The position numbers were made by a program, and so were the translations under genes. Shown here piece by piece: positions 36,996-46,064 of a DNA stretch of 64,000 nucleotides. The notes below the pieces were generated by a model. That model did no database searches. It was not told where the DNA came from and saw nothing but the letters and a program-made list of their open reading frames with translations. Location: assembly GCF_000235445.1 (NCBI RefSeq), contig NZ_JH378833.1:4435-68434 (forward strand). The letters run 5' to 3'. Every line of letters begins with the position of its first letter. Position 1 is the first letter of the stretch. This stretch comes from Johnsonella ignava ATCC 51276. GTDB lineage: Bacteria > Bacillota > Clostridia > Lachnospirales > Lachnospiraceae.

Positions 36996-37529
36996 ATGCG
37001 TTACATTATTACAGGTAAGAATATAGAGGTTACACCGTCTCTTAGGGAAGCAGTTAAGCATAAGTTTTCAAAGCTTGAAAAGTACTTTACTGATGATACT
37101 GAAGTAAGGGCTACCCTTATAGTTCAAAAAGACAGCCAGAAGATAGAGGTTACAATCCCTACAAATAAAGGCTTTATCCGTGCTGAACAGGAGAGTCAGG
37201 ATATGTATTCAAGTATAGATGCAATCCAGGACATAATAGAGAAACAGATTAAGCGATATAAAAATAAACTTGTTGATAAAAAACACGATGTCATTCCTTT
37301 TTCAGATTTTTTCCTTAAGGAAGATTATGATACAGAAGAAAGTGATGAGATAAATATCGCTAAAATCAAAAGGTTCAGTATTAAACCTATGGATGCTGAA
37401 GAAGCATGTCTCCAGATGGAACTTCTTAACCATAGTTTTTATGTATTTATAAACTCTGAAACCGGCAGCGTAAGTGTTGTTTATAAAAGAAAAAACGGAA
37501 CCTACGGGCTTATTGAGCCGGAATTTTGA
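36996..37529 (+). CDS. hpf: Ribosome hibernation promoting factor, long form
   Basis: 177 residues. An N-terminal YfiA/HPF domain (about 1-100, MRYIITGKNIEVTPSLREAV) binds the 30S subunit; the C-terminal domain (about 120-177, KRFSIKPMDAEEACLQMEL...FVFINSETG-like) dimerises to make 100S ribosomes. Length fits the long-form HPF of Firmicutes. GAAAGGAG precedes the ATG. Divergent from secA, as in many Firmicutes. Confidence 0.95.
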   Translation: MRYIITGKNIEVTPSLREAVKHKFSKLEKYFTDDTEVRATLIVQKDSQKIEVTIPTNKGFIRAEQESQDMYSSIDAIQDIIEKQIKRYKNKLVDKKHDVIPFSDFFLKEDYDTEESDEINIAKIKRFSIKPMDAEEACLQMELLNHSFYVFINSETGSVSVVYKRKNGTYGLIEPEF

Positions 37530-37639
37530 TAGACCGTATTTATCAGAAAATTGTTTTATAATTTAAATTGCGTTCTGTTAAAACATAATTTAACAGTTCC
37601 TGGTTATTATATATTATATTTAAAAACTCAGGAGGATCT

Positions 37640-38833
37640 ATGATTTGTCCTAAATGCGGGATTGACAATCCCGCTTTTAATAAATATTGCATTAAATGCA
37701 AATCTGCACTTTTGGTGAATGATATAAAATCACATTCCGGAAATGAACAAGTCCATGCAAAAAATGACTCAATCGGCACTGAGCTAACTTCGGCAATGCA
37801 TAATACATTAAATAATGCTTCAACTGTACCCGTTACACCTGCTGTGCCTGCTACACCCGCTACACAAAATTTCACCGGCAATATTCAAAAAAATCCAGCC
37901 GGTTATTATAAAGAATCACCGGATTTACCGGGAAGTACGGGAAAGCAAAATCTCTACACTTCAATCAGCGGCAAAAATACGGGATGCGGTTATCAAAACC
38001 GCAGAGAACATGACAATTATTACCGAAATGATCCTCATACATATAACAATTATAATCATATAAATAACCGTACAGCAAATTATAATCAGCAAAGCATCCA
38101 TAAAAACCGTGATTATCCTGCTGACAGAAATATCGGCAATTACCGTAATCTTCATAATACTTATAACAGCGGCAATGTAAATACCGCTAACCGCATGCAG
38201 CATAATAATAACGGCTATTATGACAGAGCTTATAACAGTACCGGCAGCGGTTATCACGGTAATGGATATAATGACAGTTACAGGCATAATGGCAGCGGCT
38301 TTAATAACAGAAATGATACCTATATTCATAGGGACGGCGGCTTTAATAGCGGCAATGCTCCCTACAGGCATAAGGACGGCAGCTTTAACGGCAGCAATGA
38401 TACATATAGGAATAATGTCAACAGCTTTAACGGCAAAAGTGGTGTCTACATAAATAAAGGCGGCGGTTTTAATAGCGGCAATAACAGATACAATTCAGGC
38501 GGATATAACAGTAACAGTTATAACGGAGAGGGTTATAATAGCCATCCGTTGCAAAATCCCGAAAACGGTTTTAACGGTGAGCCGAGATATGGCGCTCCGG
38601 GATATGGCTGTAATAAACCCGGATACCCTATGTATCAGCAGTATCCTTATATGCACGAAAATGCAGATTTCGACTCTCCTTATGATGATTATTATGAACT
38701 TAATTATAAATACGATGTTTATAAAGTTACAGGAGGTATATCGCCGGTAGTTATAGGTTTTTTATTAAGCTTCATTATATTTATAATCAGTACTTTATAT
38801 TTTGTACATATAACCATACCAAATACTTTGTAA
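37640..38833 (+). CDS. Zinc-ribbon, Asn/Gly/Tyr-rich single-pass membrane protein
   Basis: 397 residues. The N-terminus is a zinc ribbon (C3, C6, C17, C20: CPKCGIDNPAFNKYCIKC). Residues about 110-330 are a low-complexity stretch dominated by Asn, Gly, Tyr, Ser and His. Within it, about 210-290, lie some five degenerate 14-residue repeats of the form xxYxxxxGxFNxxN. A hydrophobic helix at about 372-392 (VVIGFLLSFIIFIISTLYFV) anchors the C-terminus, so the zinc ribbon and repeat region are probably cytoplasmic. The composition is prion-like. AGGAGG precedes the ATG. Function unknown; no catalytic domain seen. Confidence 0.75.
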   Translation: MICPKCGIDNPAFNKYCIKCKSALLVNDIKSHSGNEQVHAKNDSIGTELTSAMHNTLNNASTVPVTPAVPATPATQNFTGNIQKNPAGYYKESPDLPGSTGKQNLYTSISGKNTGCGYQNRREHDNYYRNDPHTYNNYNHINNRTANYNQQSIHKNRDYPADRNIGNYRNLHNTYNSGNVNTANRMQHNNNGYYDRAYNSTGSGYHGNGYNDSYRHNGSGFNNRNDTYIHRDGGFNSGNAPYRHKDGSFNGSNDTYRNNVNSFNGKSGVYINKGGGFNSGNNRYNSGGYNSNSYNGEGYNSHPLQNPENGFNGEPRYGAPGYGCNKPGYPMYQQYPYMHENADFDSPYDDYYELNYKYDVYKVTGGISPVVIGFLLSFIIFIISTLYFVHITIPNTL

Positions 38834-38937
38834 TTAAAACACTCTGACAATATACAGAAAGTAAAATATAAACGAAACGTTGATATAAACAATATATATT
38901 TCCGGTTTTAATATTAAGACAGCAAAATTTAAACAAT

Positions 38938-39000
38938 AAAACCCGGCTTATAAATATGTTCCCTGAATTTCAGGCACATATCATATAAGCCGGATTTTAT
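38938..39000. terminator. Strong bidirectional terminator
   Basis: CCGGCTTATA (38943-38952) pairs with TATAAGCCGG (38984-38993), extended by imperfect ATATGT/ACATAT pairing, with CCTGAATTTCAGG as inner hairpin. Flanked by A and T runs. It separates the convergent genes at 37640 and 39088. Confidence 0.85.
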
Positions 39001-39087
39001 TTATATACATGTTATAAATTACAAACTCGTCAATAAACACAATATAACTATATAACCCAATCTACAATAAATACTTTATCGCAATAA

Positions 39088-41457
39088 TTATTTTATCCAC
39101 TCTCCGGAAGCATTTACTCTATACCCGTCAGGTGTAGTTTCATTAACTGCCATACTTCCATCCGCTTTTACATAATACCATCTGCCATTTGATTCTATCC
39201 ATATATTTTCTGCCATTTCCCCTGAAGCATGAACAAAATACCATTTATTATTTACAGACTGCCATGATGTAAGCATATATCCTTCTTTATCAAATATATA
39301 CCATTTATGTTTTATAATTACCCACTGGTTTTTAGCATATTCCTGACCCTGCACTTTAAGTTTATACCACCAGCCCTTTGAATTTTTAATCCACTCTCCG
39401 GGTACATCTCCCTGAGCATTTACAAGAGTTTTGTCAGGTGTAATATTTACAGAGTTTGATGAGATCCTGTTAAATGTTTGTAAGCCTGCAGATGAACCTC
39501 CACTGCCGCTACCGCTTCTGCTGCTGCCATTGCCGCCTCTACTGCTGCCACCTGAGCCACCGCTTGTATTATTATTTGCACCGCTACCGGCCTTATTAGA
39601 ATTGTTATTCGGTACATCAGGTTTTTTATCAGTCAGGTCTGATTTATTATTAGGTTGTTCAGGTTTCTTATTAGGCTGTTCAGGCTTATTATCAGGTACA
39701 TTCGGTTTCTTATCCGGCTGTTCAGGTTTATTGTCGGGTACATCAGGTTTTTTATCCGGTTGTTCAGGTTTATTGTCGGGTGCATCAGGTTTCTTATCCG
39801 GCTGTTCAGGTTTACTGTCGGGTCCATCAGAACCTTCTTCATAATACAGTACCAGTGCGGTACCTGCCTCAAGGTTTGCCGTATTAGCCTTAAAGACCGC
39901 AAACTGCTTTCCTTCTTTATTTCTTATAATTTTTACAAGACCAAGAGTTCCGTCATCTGCACCGTAATGGAATGAGCGAAGCTTATATCCGGAAAATCTC
40001 CTTACATTATCAATATTTATAACATATTCTTCTCCTAATAACGCTTCAACCCTGTCCTCTATATCATGCCCTTCACTATCCCTGAAATATTCCTTAATCT
40101 TATCTGAAACGGCATCTTTTGAGGGATGTATATACTTCATAGTAATATTAAATTTTTTGCTGCTGTCAAGACTTTCTTCTTTAAGTCCCTCAAAAGCTTC
40201 ATTAAGATCCTTTATAGCCTTATCAACATCTTCTTTGGTTGCATAATTTTTATCAAAAATAATTTTTCCCGCATTTTCAAGTTCTCTATAAAATACTGTC
40301 CTGCTCTCTGTAGTATATCCTCTGCTTCCTGCAATTATCTTATCAACTGCCTTGTAATACAATTCTTCAAGTCCGGAAGTATCTACTTCTTTATAATCTT
40401 CCCATACAAGCTCCTGTGCTTTATTATTTAAATTTTCAGCTGCAACTGCTATATCTCTATGCGTTGTTATAGGACCAGCCTCCTGACTTGGAACAATTGA
40501 TTTTAAATCCTTAAGTTCCATATACTCTTTTGCAATTGCATAAGCTCTTATAAACGGGTCATAGGAATCCTTTGTATATCTTTTACCGTTGCTTCCGTTT
40601 AACGCTATTTTTTCATCGGCAATTTTTATTGCTTCACTTAATACATGCTTATCAAAAGGCTTAGGCGTCATAGCTGAAAAGGCTTCATTTAAAGCCTTTC
40701 TCATCGACTCAAGCTCATTATTTGTAACAGCCGCATTATTCTGCTTCGCCTTTTCAATTAACTTACGGGCTTCTTCATTTTTTTCAAGATATGCATTTTC
40801 AGTATTTTCTTCAATCTCAAGTCCTGCATTCTTTGCCGCACTGTATTCATTCCAATGCTCAACTATCGCCTCATCAAGAGGTGCAGTGTCTATTATTACC
40901 GCTTCATCATCTATGTTCACAGTAAATTCTTCATCATCAAGAACAAGGGTTATATTATCTCCGGTAACCGTAATGGTTGAATCAGCAGCAAGTCCTTCAG
41001 CCTTAAAAATCTTTTTATCATATTTAGAATTGGTATCCTCTTTTGCCCACATAAGCCAGCTCTTTATATATCCACCATTATATTTTACATAGTTAGTATC
41101 CTGTGGCAGATAAAGTTTTCCCTCGTACTCATCGGGACCGCCAAAATCCTGTGAACTTACAGGAATCTTACATTCAGCATATAGTAACACATCACGTGAA
41201 TTGTTTAATCTGTTTTTCCTTACAGTAACTGCATAAACATATATATCTCCCTGTACTTTTGTATGATCAATTGATATAATCTGAGCCTTACTATGGGATT
41301 TAGCCCACTCCAGATCCATCTTTTCTTCTTTTATATCCGACTGTGCATATACAGTACCTCCTGCCTGTTCATCTGCATAAGCTTGTTTTATATTCGACAA
41401 AGCCCCGGACATAAAGCACGACAGCATCATTAAAGCTAATAAACTTTTTTTCAACAT
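39088..41457 (-). CDS. Secreted surface protein with helical repeats and choline-binding-type C-terminus
   Basis: 789 residues. Signal peptide 1-28 (cut after AYA). An N-terminal beta-rich domain (about 30-190) is followed by a charged helical region (about 200-430) that resembles FIVAR-type three-helix repeats (EALNEAFSAM, KDLNEAFEGL). A second globular part spans about 435-540. Then come Pro/Lys/Asp-rich DKKPDxPDNKPEQP-like repeats (about 544-612), a Gly/Ser-rich stretch (619-659) and aromatic cell-wall-binding repeats (about 679-789, GWWYK, NNKWYFV, NGRWYYVKADG). It should sit on teichoic-acid-like polymers. Its promoter carries a palindrome shared with the iron-type ABC operon. Confidence 0.85.
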   Translation of the reverse strand: MLKKSLLALMMLSCFMSGALSNIKQAYADEQAGGTVYAQSDIKEEKMDLEWAKSHSKAQIISIDHTKVQGDIYVYAVTVRKNRLNNSRDVLLYAECKIPVSSQDFGGPDEYEGKLYLPQDTNYVKYNGGYIKSWLMWAKEDTNSKYDKKIFKAEGLAADSTITVTGDNITLVLDDEEFTVNIDDEAVIIDTAPLDEAIVEHWNEYSAAKNAGLEIEENTENAYLEKNEEARKLIEKAKQNNAAVTNNELESMRKALNEAFSAMTPKPFDKHVLSEAIKIADEKIALNGSNGKRYTKDSYDPFIRAYAIAKEYMELKDLKSIVPSQEAGPITTHRDIAVAAENLNNKAQELVWEDYKEVDTSGLEELYYKAVDKIIAGSRGYTTESRTVFYRELENAGKIIFDKNYATKEDVDKAIKDLNEAFEGLKEESLDSSKKFNITMKYIHPSKDAVSDKIKEYFRDSEGHDIEDRVEALLGEEYVINIDNVRRFSGYKLRSFHYGADDGTLGLVKIIRNKEGKQFAVFKANTANLEAGTALVLYYEEGSDGPDSKPEQPDKKPDAPDNKPEQPDKKPDVPDNKPEQPDKKPNVPDNKPEQPNKKPEQPNNKSDLTDKKPDVPNNNSNKAGSGANNNTSGGSGGSSRGGNGSSRSGSGSGGSSAGLQTFNRISSNSVNITPDKTLVNAQGDVPGEWIKNSKGWWYKLKVQGQEYAKNQWVIIKHKWYIFDKEGYMLTSWQSVNNKWYFVHASGEMAENIWIESNGRWYYVKADGSMAVNETTPDGYRVNASGEWIK

Positions 41458-41489
41458 ACTAATTCTCCCTTTATTAATTTTATTTTTGT

Positions 41490-41505
41490 GTTAGCCATTG
41501 CTAAC
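41490..41505 (-). promoter_or_regulatory. Operator-like palindrome GTTAG-N6-CTAAC
   Basis: GTTAGCCATTGCTAAC: perfect 6-bp arms around 4 bp. Lies 16 bp downstream of the -10 box, in the first transcribed bases, where a bound repressor would block transcription. The same palindrome stands just after the -10 of the iron-type ABC operon at 61980-61995. Confidence 0.6.
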
Positions 41506-41521
41506 CAGTTATGCAAAACAT

Positions 41522-41549
41522 ATTCTAGCATAATCGCTTTACTTGTCAA
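41522..41549 (-). promoter_or_regulatory. Promoter of the surface protein gene
   Basis: Minus strand: -35 TTGACA (41549-41544), 16-bp spacer, -10 TAGAAT (41527-41522). A strong sigma-A promoter, predicted start near 41515. Confidence 0.75.
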
Positions 41550-41811
41550 TAAAAAATATAATTATATCATTATAAAAAATAAGTCTATATAAAAATTACT
41601 CCGGATTATAACTTTATATGAGTTTCAAAGTTATATATTATAATTTTTTATGTTTTATTGTTAAATTTACACTTATATGCTATAATTTACAAGTTATAAA
41701 AAATACAATCTATATTTTATTTTTTAAATTTTACTTTATTACATACATAGATATTTTACTGATAATATCTATATAAAAAATTACAATATTTTATTATTTG
41801 AGGGAAGATAT

Positions 41812-42729
41812 ATGAATAATATTCCAATGAAATCATCCTCACCTATAAGCAGTACCGATTTAAATAATCTCAATAATACTACAGGTACCGCTGTTGAGAG
41901 CAATAATATTACAAATATAAATCTGCCGAAAACTCAAGCTTATAAACAGCAAAATAATCAGGTCGGCAATATGCCGCATTCGGCTGCAACAAATCAGGTC
42001 GGCAATATGCAACATGCAGCTGCAACAAATCAGGTCGGCAACATGCAGCATGCAGCTGCAGCCGGTCAGACTGCACCTGTTATGCCTGACAATCGTTTTC
42101 AGTTAAATCAAAGTCAAAACGGTATGTCTCACTCAAATCAGACAAACTGTTCTACAGAGGCAAAACCTCTGCCGCAGCTTAAAAAGCCTGTACAGAAAGG
42201 ACAAAAAGTAATCCTTGATGAATCCGGCAGAATTACAAAACTAAAGGTTTGCCTTGGTTGGAATGTAAAAAATCCTGAATGTGATATTGATGTCTCCGCT
42301 TTTATGCTTGGAAAGAATTCAAAAGTCATAGGAGATGAATGGTTCGTATTTTACGGTCAGACCGAGAGCCCTGATAAAAGTCTTAATTTTACTCCTCAGG
42401 ACAATATTGACCGCCAATATATATCAATAGATTTTTCAAAACTTAATAAAGATACTGCAAAAATAGTATTTGTTCTTACGATAAATGAGGCTTTTGCAAA
42501 ACACCTTAACTTCAGCATGGTATATGATGCATATATAAGGATACTTGACTTTAACTCCGGAAATGAACTTATAAGCTTTAAAATGACCGACTACTACCAA
42601 AATGTCATATCAATGATGATAGGAGAGTTATACCTGCATAACGGAAGCTGGAAATTTAATGCGATAGGTAACGGGGTTGCAAAAGATCTTAACGGATTAT
42701 GCGGACTTTACGGCGTAAACGTTGAATAA
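41812..42729 (+). CDS. TerD-domain protein with repetitive N-terminus
   Basis: 305 residues. The first 120 residues are Asn/Gln-rich and include three 12-residue repeats (TNQVGNMQHAAA). Residues about 140-305 form a TerD domain: LKVCLGWN, the Asp-rich CDIDVSAFMLG, WFVFYGQ, IVFVLTINEA, AYIRILD, MMIGELYLHNGSWKFNAIGNG. TerD proteins bind calcium and occur in tellurite/stress and predicted membrane-associated signalling clusters. GAGGGAAG precedes the ATG. It is followed 75 bp later by an AIM24 gene, so probably one operon. Confidence 0.88.
   Translation: MNNIPMKSSSPISSTDLNNLNNTTGTAVESNNITNINLPKTQAYKQQNNQVGNMPHSAATNQVGNMQHAAATNQVGNMQHAAAAGQTAPVMPDNRFQLNQSQNGMSHSNQTNCSTEAKPLPQLKKPVQKGQKVILDESGRITKLKVCLGWNVKNPECDIDVSAFMLGKNSKVIGDEWFVFYGQTESPDKSLNFTPQDNIDRQYISIDFSKLNKDTAKIVFVLTINEAFAKHLNFSMVYDAYIRILDFNSGNELISFKMTDYYQNVISMMIGELYLHNGSWKFNAIGNGVAKDLNGLCGLYGVNVE
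41953..42060 (+). repeat. In-frame 36-bp tandem repeat x 3 in the TerD gene
   Basis: Three consecutive 36-bp units (41953-41988, 41989-42024, 42025-42060) encode 12-residue repeats; units 2 and 3 are almost identical in DNA. The unit is a multiple of three, so copy number can change without breaking the frame. Confidence 0.9.
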
Positions 42730-42804
42730 CATCAGGTTTTATACGGTTTTTAGCATTTCACAATTGCATAAAATATTTTATTTAAAATGGAGGAATAAAC
42801 AATT

Positions 42805-43515
42805 ATGTTATTATTTGAAATTATAAACGAACTTACCCTTAAAGTAACCTGTAAAGGCAGCGATGTCTTATTTGCAAAAAAAGGATCATTTATTGCAGGT
42901 GAAAGTATGAATGGCAAAAATTATACTTTTGAAAAATTGATGCTTGGTCCTCAGAATGATTTTCTTCAGGCTGCCATAGGCTCCTTTATACGACATGCCA
43001 CAGGTGAAAACCTGCCTCTTATGAAAGTAAGTATGAATGGAGATTCAATTACATACTATGCAAACTACGGGCAGCACGTTGTTGTATATAAATTAAGTCC
43101 CGGAGAAATCGTATCTGTTGAGTCTGAAAATATACTTGCTTTTACACAGGATTGTGATTATAAGGTACGCTTTATAGGAGTCGGAATTATATCTCAGAAA
43201 GGCTTTGCAACTTCCACTCTTACGGGAAAGGGTCCTAATGCCTATGTTGCTATGCTTTCAGACGGCAACCCTCTTGTACTTAGCAATATATCAAATCATG
43301 AAACTATATCGGTTGACCCTGATGCGGTTATATGCTGGATGAGTCAGAATAATTACGGAGATCCTCAAGTAATGCTTGACCGTCTGTCATGGAAGAATAT
43401 AATAGGTCAGCATTCCGGAGAATCTTATGCATTCGAGTGGTCGGGGGCACAGCCTGTCTCAGTGCTTTTACAGCCTTCTGAAAGAAAAGGAGGTATAAAA
43501 GTAGGTATAGATTAA
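42805..43515 (+). CDS. AIM24 family protein
   Basis: 236 residues. Beta-rich protein of the AIM24/TIGR00266 family, recognised by FAKKGSFIAGESM, the LPLMKVSMNGDSITYYAN segment, the IVSVESENILAFTQ region and a C-terminal Gly/Ile-rich end. The molecular role of bacterial members is unknown. GGAGG precedes the ATG. Its position after terD recurs in Firmicutes and points to a shared role at the membrane or in stress. Confidence 0.8.
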   Translation: MLLFEIINELTLKVTCKGSDVLFAKKGSFIAGESMNGKNYTFEKLMLGPQNDFLQAAIGSFIRHATGENLPLMKVSMNGDSITYYANYGQHVVVYKLSPGEIVSVESENILAFTQDCDYKVRFIGVGIISQKGFATSTLTGKGPNAYVAMLSDGNPLVLSNISNHETISVDPDAVICWMSQNNYGDPQVMLDRLSWKNIIGQHSGESYAFEWSGAQPVSVLLQPSERKGGIKVGID

Positions 43516-43543
43516 ATTATACATATCTTACCCTTATTTAAAA

Positions 43544-43590
43544 ATATCGCCGCTATCCATAAATTACCTGATTATGGACAGCGGCGATAT
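43544..43590 (+). terminator. Terminator after the AIM24 gene
   Basis: ATATCGCCGCT and AGCGGCGATAT arms, extended by TCCATAA/TTATGGA, a stem of some 18 bp with one mismatch. Also usable from the minus strand. Confidence 0.8.
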
Positions 43591-43667
43591 TACTAAATTA
43601 TTCAAATTGTAATAACTTTAATTTAAGTTTTACCTTTTTGTACACTTTATTAGTGTTATCGTATTTT

Positions 43668-43874
43668 TTATATACTATTTTCTTCATCATTATGAGCAAC
43701 GTTATTATAAGTTCCATTACTACCCGAACTGTAGGTATTGTTATGACTCATATTATTATCTGCTGAATTTTTATCATGCATTGCAGCATTCCATAAACCA
43801 TATGAGCCTTTTCTTATAAAATGTCTTAAAATACCTATTGTGAATCCAAGTATCATAACTAACAAAATCACCAT
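43668..43874 (-). CDS. Small single-pass membrane protein with Asn-rich tail
   Basis: 68 residues. One N-terminal hydrophobic helix (about 2-18), a basic segment (RHFIRKGSYGLW), then a hydrophilic Asn/Ser/His-rich tail (NNMSHNNTYSSGSN). AAAGGAG lies 9 nt before the ATG, which supports a real gene. The tail resembles the low-complexity part of the protein at 37640. Function unknown. Confidence 0.6.
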   Translation of the reverse strand: MVILLVMILGFTIGILRHFIRKGSYGLWNAAMHDKNSADNNMSHNNTYSSGSNGTYNNVAHNDEENSI

Positions 43875-44035
43875 TCCTGCAATCTCCTTTCGACTTTAAA
43901 AAAATTTTATACTTTACATTAGCATATAAAATATTTAAATGCAATATAAATATGCTTTTTTATAATAAATTATCTGCATAAAAATACTCTTTTATTTTTT
44001 ATAACTTCTCATATACACATAACATATATTTTATA

Positions 44036-45037
44036 TTATTTTAAAATATCCTTACGATACTCACCTTGCCAATAATAAACGATACCGTCATCCATCTGTA
44101 TTTCACCTACCTTCGATTTTTCCGGCACCATCATTTCTTTTATACGGCTGTCTCCTGTCAGCCAGCCGCTCATCCGCTTAGTTCTCGCTCTTTCTATGGA
44201 GTATTGTGCATTATTAAACCAATCCTTTTCATATTTAAATGCCTTTATGTCTTCCACATGGAATTCACCATTTTGATTTATTTTTATATCCGCCTCTACA
44301 AAATATCCTTCTATGCCTATCGGTTTAGACATATAATAAATTTTAAAGCCTCCGTCATACTCATCTTTTTTTAATAAAACATCTATATGCGTAAGTTCTT
44401 CCGGGGCGTATCTAAAGCGGCGACAATTCGTCAATGCCTCTGATAAATACCGAAAATACCCGTCTTCATCATACTCCTTTAAAAAATATTCCTGAGTATC
44501 AAATAGAATTTCACGATATCCCTCCCATGCTCCGACATGTTGATTCGAGTCAAAAAAAATACCCGTATTCACTAAAAAACGTTCTTCCCCTCTTCTATAT
44601 TCTTGCGGTTTTATCTGAGCCATTATTTCCTGTGCCTTTTCTTTAGTGCTGTACGGAACGTAATACAAAGAGGTGTTATCTTTTAAATATTTAAATTTAT
44701 TAGGATAGCTGTATCCTTGTACTCCATAAAAAATATCCTGAGTTTTTCCTGACCTAAGATGTACTTTCCAACGTAATATTTTATTTATCGCAAAAGGTAT
44801 CATACCGGTCTCCCCGTATTCTTCCAGTTCACCTATAATTAAATTATATCTGTTTATTAAAAAATCATTTACTTCATACATTTGAGCAAGTGCTTTACCG
44901 TCTCTGATTATATGCATGATAAAAATCTTTAAGTTTATAAAAAACAAAATACATATAAATATTATTATCACTTTCAATATAATAAAATATATTTTTTTAG
45001 CTATATCTATTATATGTTTTTTAATATTATTTTTCAT
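44036..45037 (-). CDS. Unknown membrane-anchored protein (second of a pair)
   Basis: About 333 residues. One hydrophobic helix near the N-terminus (IILKVIIIFICILFF), then a long hydrophilic domain rich in Tyr, Glu and Lys, predicted outside the cell. No known motif recognised. The ATG at 45037 follows GAGGG at 5-6 nt and overlaps the upstream stop by 11 bp, so translation is probably coupled; an upstream start at 45088 would give a 62-bp overlap and lacks such a site. Confidence 0.7.
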   Translation of the reverse strand: MKNNIKKHIIDIAKKIYFIILKVIIIFICILFFINLKIFIMHIIRDGKALAQMYEVNDFLINRYNLIIGELEEYGETGMIPFAINKILRWKVHLRSGKTQDIFYGVQGYSYPNKFKYLKDNTSLYYVPYSTKEKAQEIMAQIKPQEYRRGEERFLVNTGIFFDSNQHVGAWEGYREILFDTQEYFLKEYDEDGYFRYLSEALTNCRRFRYAPEELTHIDVLLKKDEYDGGFKIYYMSKPIGIEGYFVEADIKINQNGEFHVEDIKAFKYEKDWFNNAQYSIERARTKRMSGWLTGDSRIKEMMVPEKSKVGEIQMDDGIVYYWQGEYRKDILK

Positions 45038-46064
45038 TACATCCCTCATTGTCTCCATCGCAGACAGATATATCTGCAAATTCCGCATTCATACCAAGCA
45101 CCAGATTGTCATAATACCAGAAATAAATTTTTTCATTATTATAATCTATTATTTCAATATTATCCGGTGCATAGCCATTGATTCTTAAATTAAACACGGA
45201 AGCGTTATGTGTAACATCTCCATAAAATCCTCCGTCTGTCGGTCTTGAACTGAGTCTTGAGCGAATTTGTTCTATAAACTCCATATTTTTATCTTCATAT
45301 AATGTCAGCAGCTCCTGTGCTCCTTTTAGAACAATATCCAGATCCGTATTGACATAAAAAGGACATATATATTCGGGAATATTTCGATTCAGCTTAAAAC
45401 CTATCAGCCGCTGTCTTTTGTCTGCCTTTTTTGTAATCAGAATATTATAATAATCAAATATTGAAGCATTTGATGCGGGCATTAAATATTCCCCATACCT
45501 TTCACGCATATTGTCAGGCTCTAAAACTTCTTTAATATCCTCCTTACAATCACCAAGGATATACAGCATATTCGGATCATTTTTTACGGCTTCTTCCAGA
45601 GAATAATATACTCTTTTCTTAGAAAAAACATAATCAGCTCCTTTATATTCACGGTATTTCTTAAACCATAAGCATGTCATATTTATCATTTTTATTACGT
45701 CTTTATCATTGCCCTTATATTCTATATATCCGTATTCCAAACCAGGTATATCATATATGCCGGAAGCCGGCATATATACGGCTTCCGGATGATATGTAAC
45801 CTTTTCATTATTTAATGCATATATCTCACAATTCCATTCGGGATATAATTCATAGCTTTTTTTTAAAAAGATGCCTGATGTATCGTTATCATCTAAAAAT
45901 GAGATATGAAAACTTACCTGTAAAAAATTTTCGACTTCTTCAAGATGTTCCCTGCTGCAAACCAGTAAATTCATAATCGAAAGTATACTTGTTGCAAAAA
46001 TCAATACTATTGCAGTTTTCTTGTACTTTGTCATTTCTAAAATTTTCTTTAAAAGACTGACCAT
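45027..46064 (-). CDS. Unknown membrane-anchored protein (first of a pair)
   Basis: About 345 residues. Basic N-terminus, one hydrophobic helix (TAIVLIFATSILSIMNLLV), then a hydrophilic extracytoplasmic-type domain. Same layout and length as its downstream neighbour; the ends of both have the pattern of hydrophobic residues before a Tyr-Trp-rich strand (IYFWYYDN here, IVYYWQGEY there), so they may be distant paralogues. GGAGG lies 13 nt before the ATG at 46064; 46091 is an alternative start without a good site. Confidence 0.65.
   Translation of the reverse strand: MVSLLKKILEMTKYKKTAIVLIFATSILSIMNLLVCSREHLEEVENFLQVSFHISFLDDNDTSGIFLKKSYELYPEWNCEIYALNNEKVTYHPEAVYMPASGIYDIPGLEYGYIEYKGNDKDVIKMINMTCLWFKKYREYKGADYVFSKKRVYYSLEEAVKNDPNMLYILGDCKEDIKEVLEPDNMRERYGEYLMPASNASIFDYYNILITKKADKRQRLIGFKLNRNIPEYICPFYVNTDLDIVLKGAQELLTLYEDKNMEFIEQIRSRLSSRPTDGGFYGDVTHNASVFNLRINGYAPDNIEIIDYNNEKIYFWYYDNLVLGMNAEFADISVCDGDNEGCNEK

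Larger units (their letters stand above)
41458..41811. other. Intergenic region between surface protein and TerD gene
   Basis: 354 bp. Holds the promoter and operator-like palindrome of the minus-strand surface protein. The rest is very AT-rich leader of the plus-strand TerD gene, with no clear consensus promoter that I could fix. Confidence 0.6.

Noticed and set aside
37815..38453. Alternative-frame and antisense open frames in the Asn-rich gene
   Set aside because: Low-complexity shadows; the frame starting at 37640 has a zinc ribbon, membrane helix and good ribosome binding site.
39431..39975. Plus-strand open frames rich in Leu/Gly/Phe opposite the surface protein
   Set aside because: They mirror the Pro/Asp repeats and Gly/Ser region of the real minus-strand gene; no start signals.
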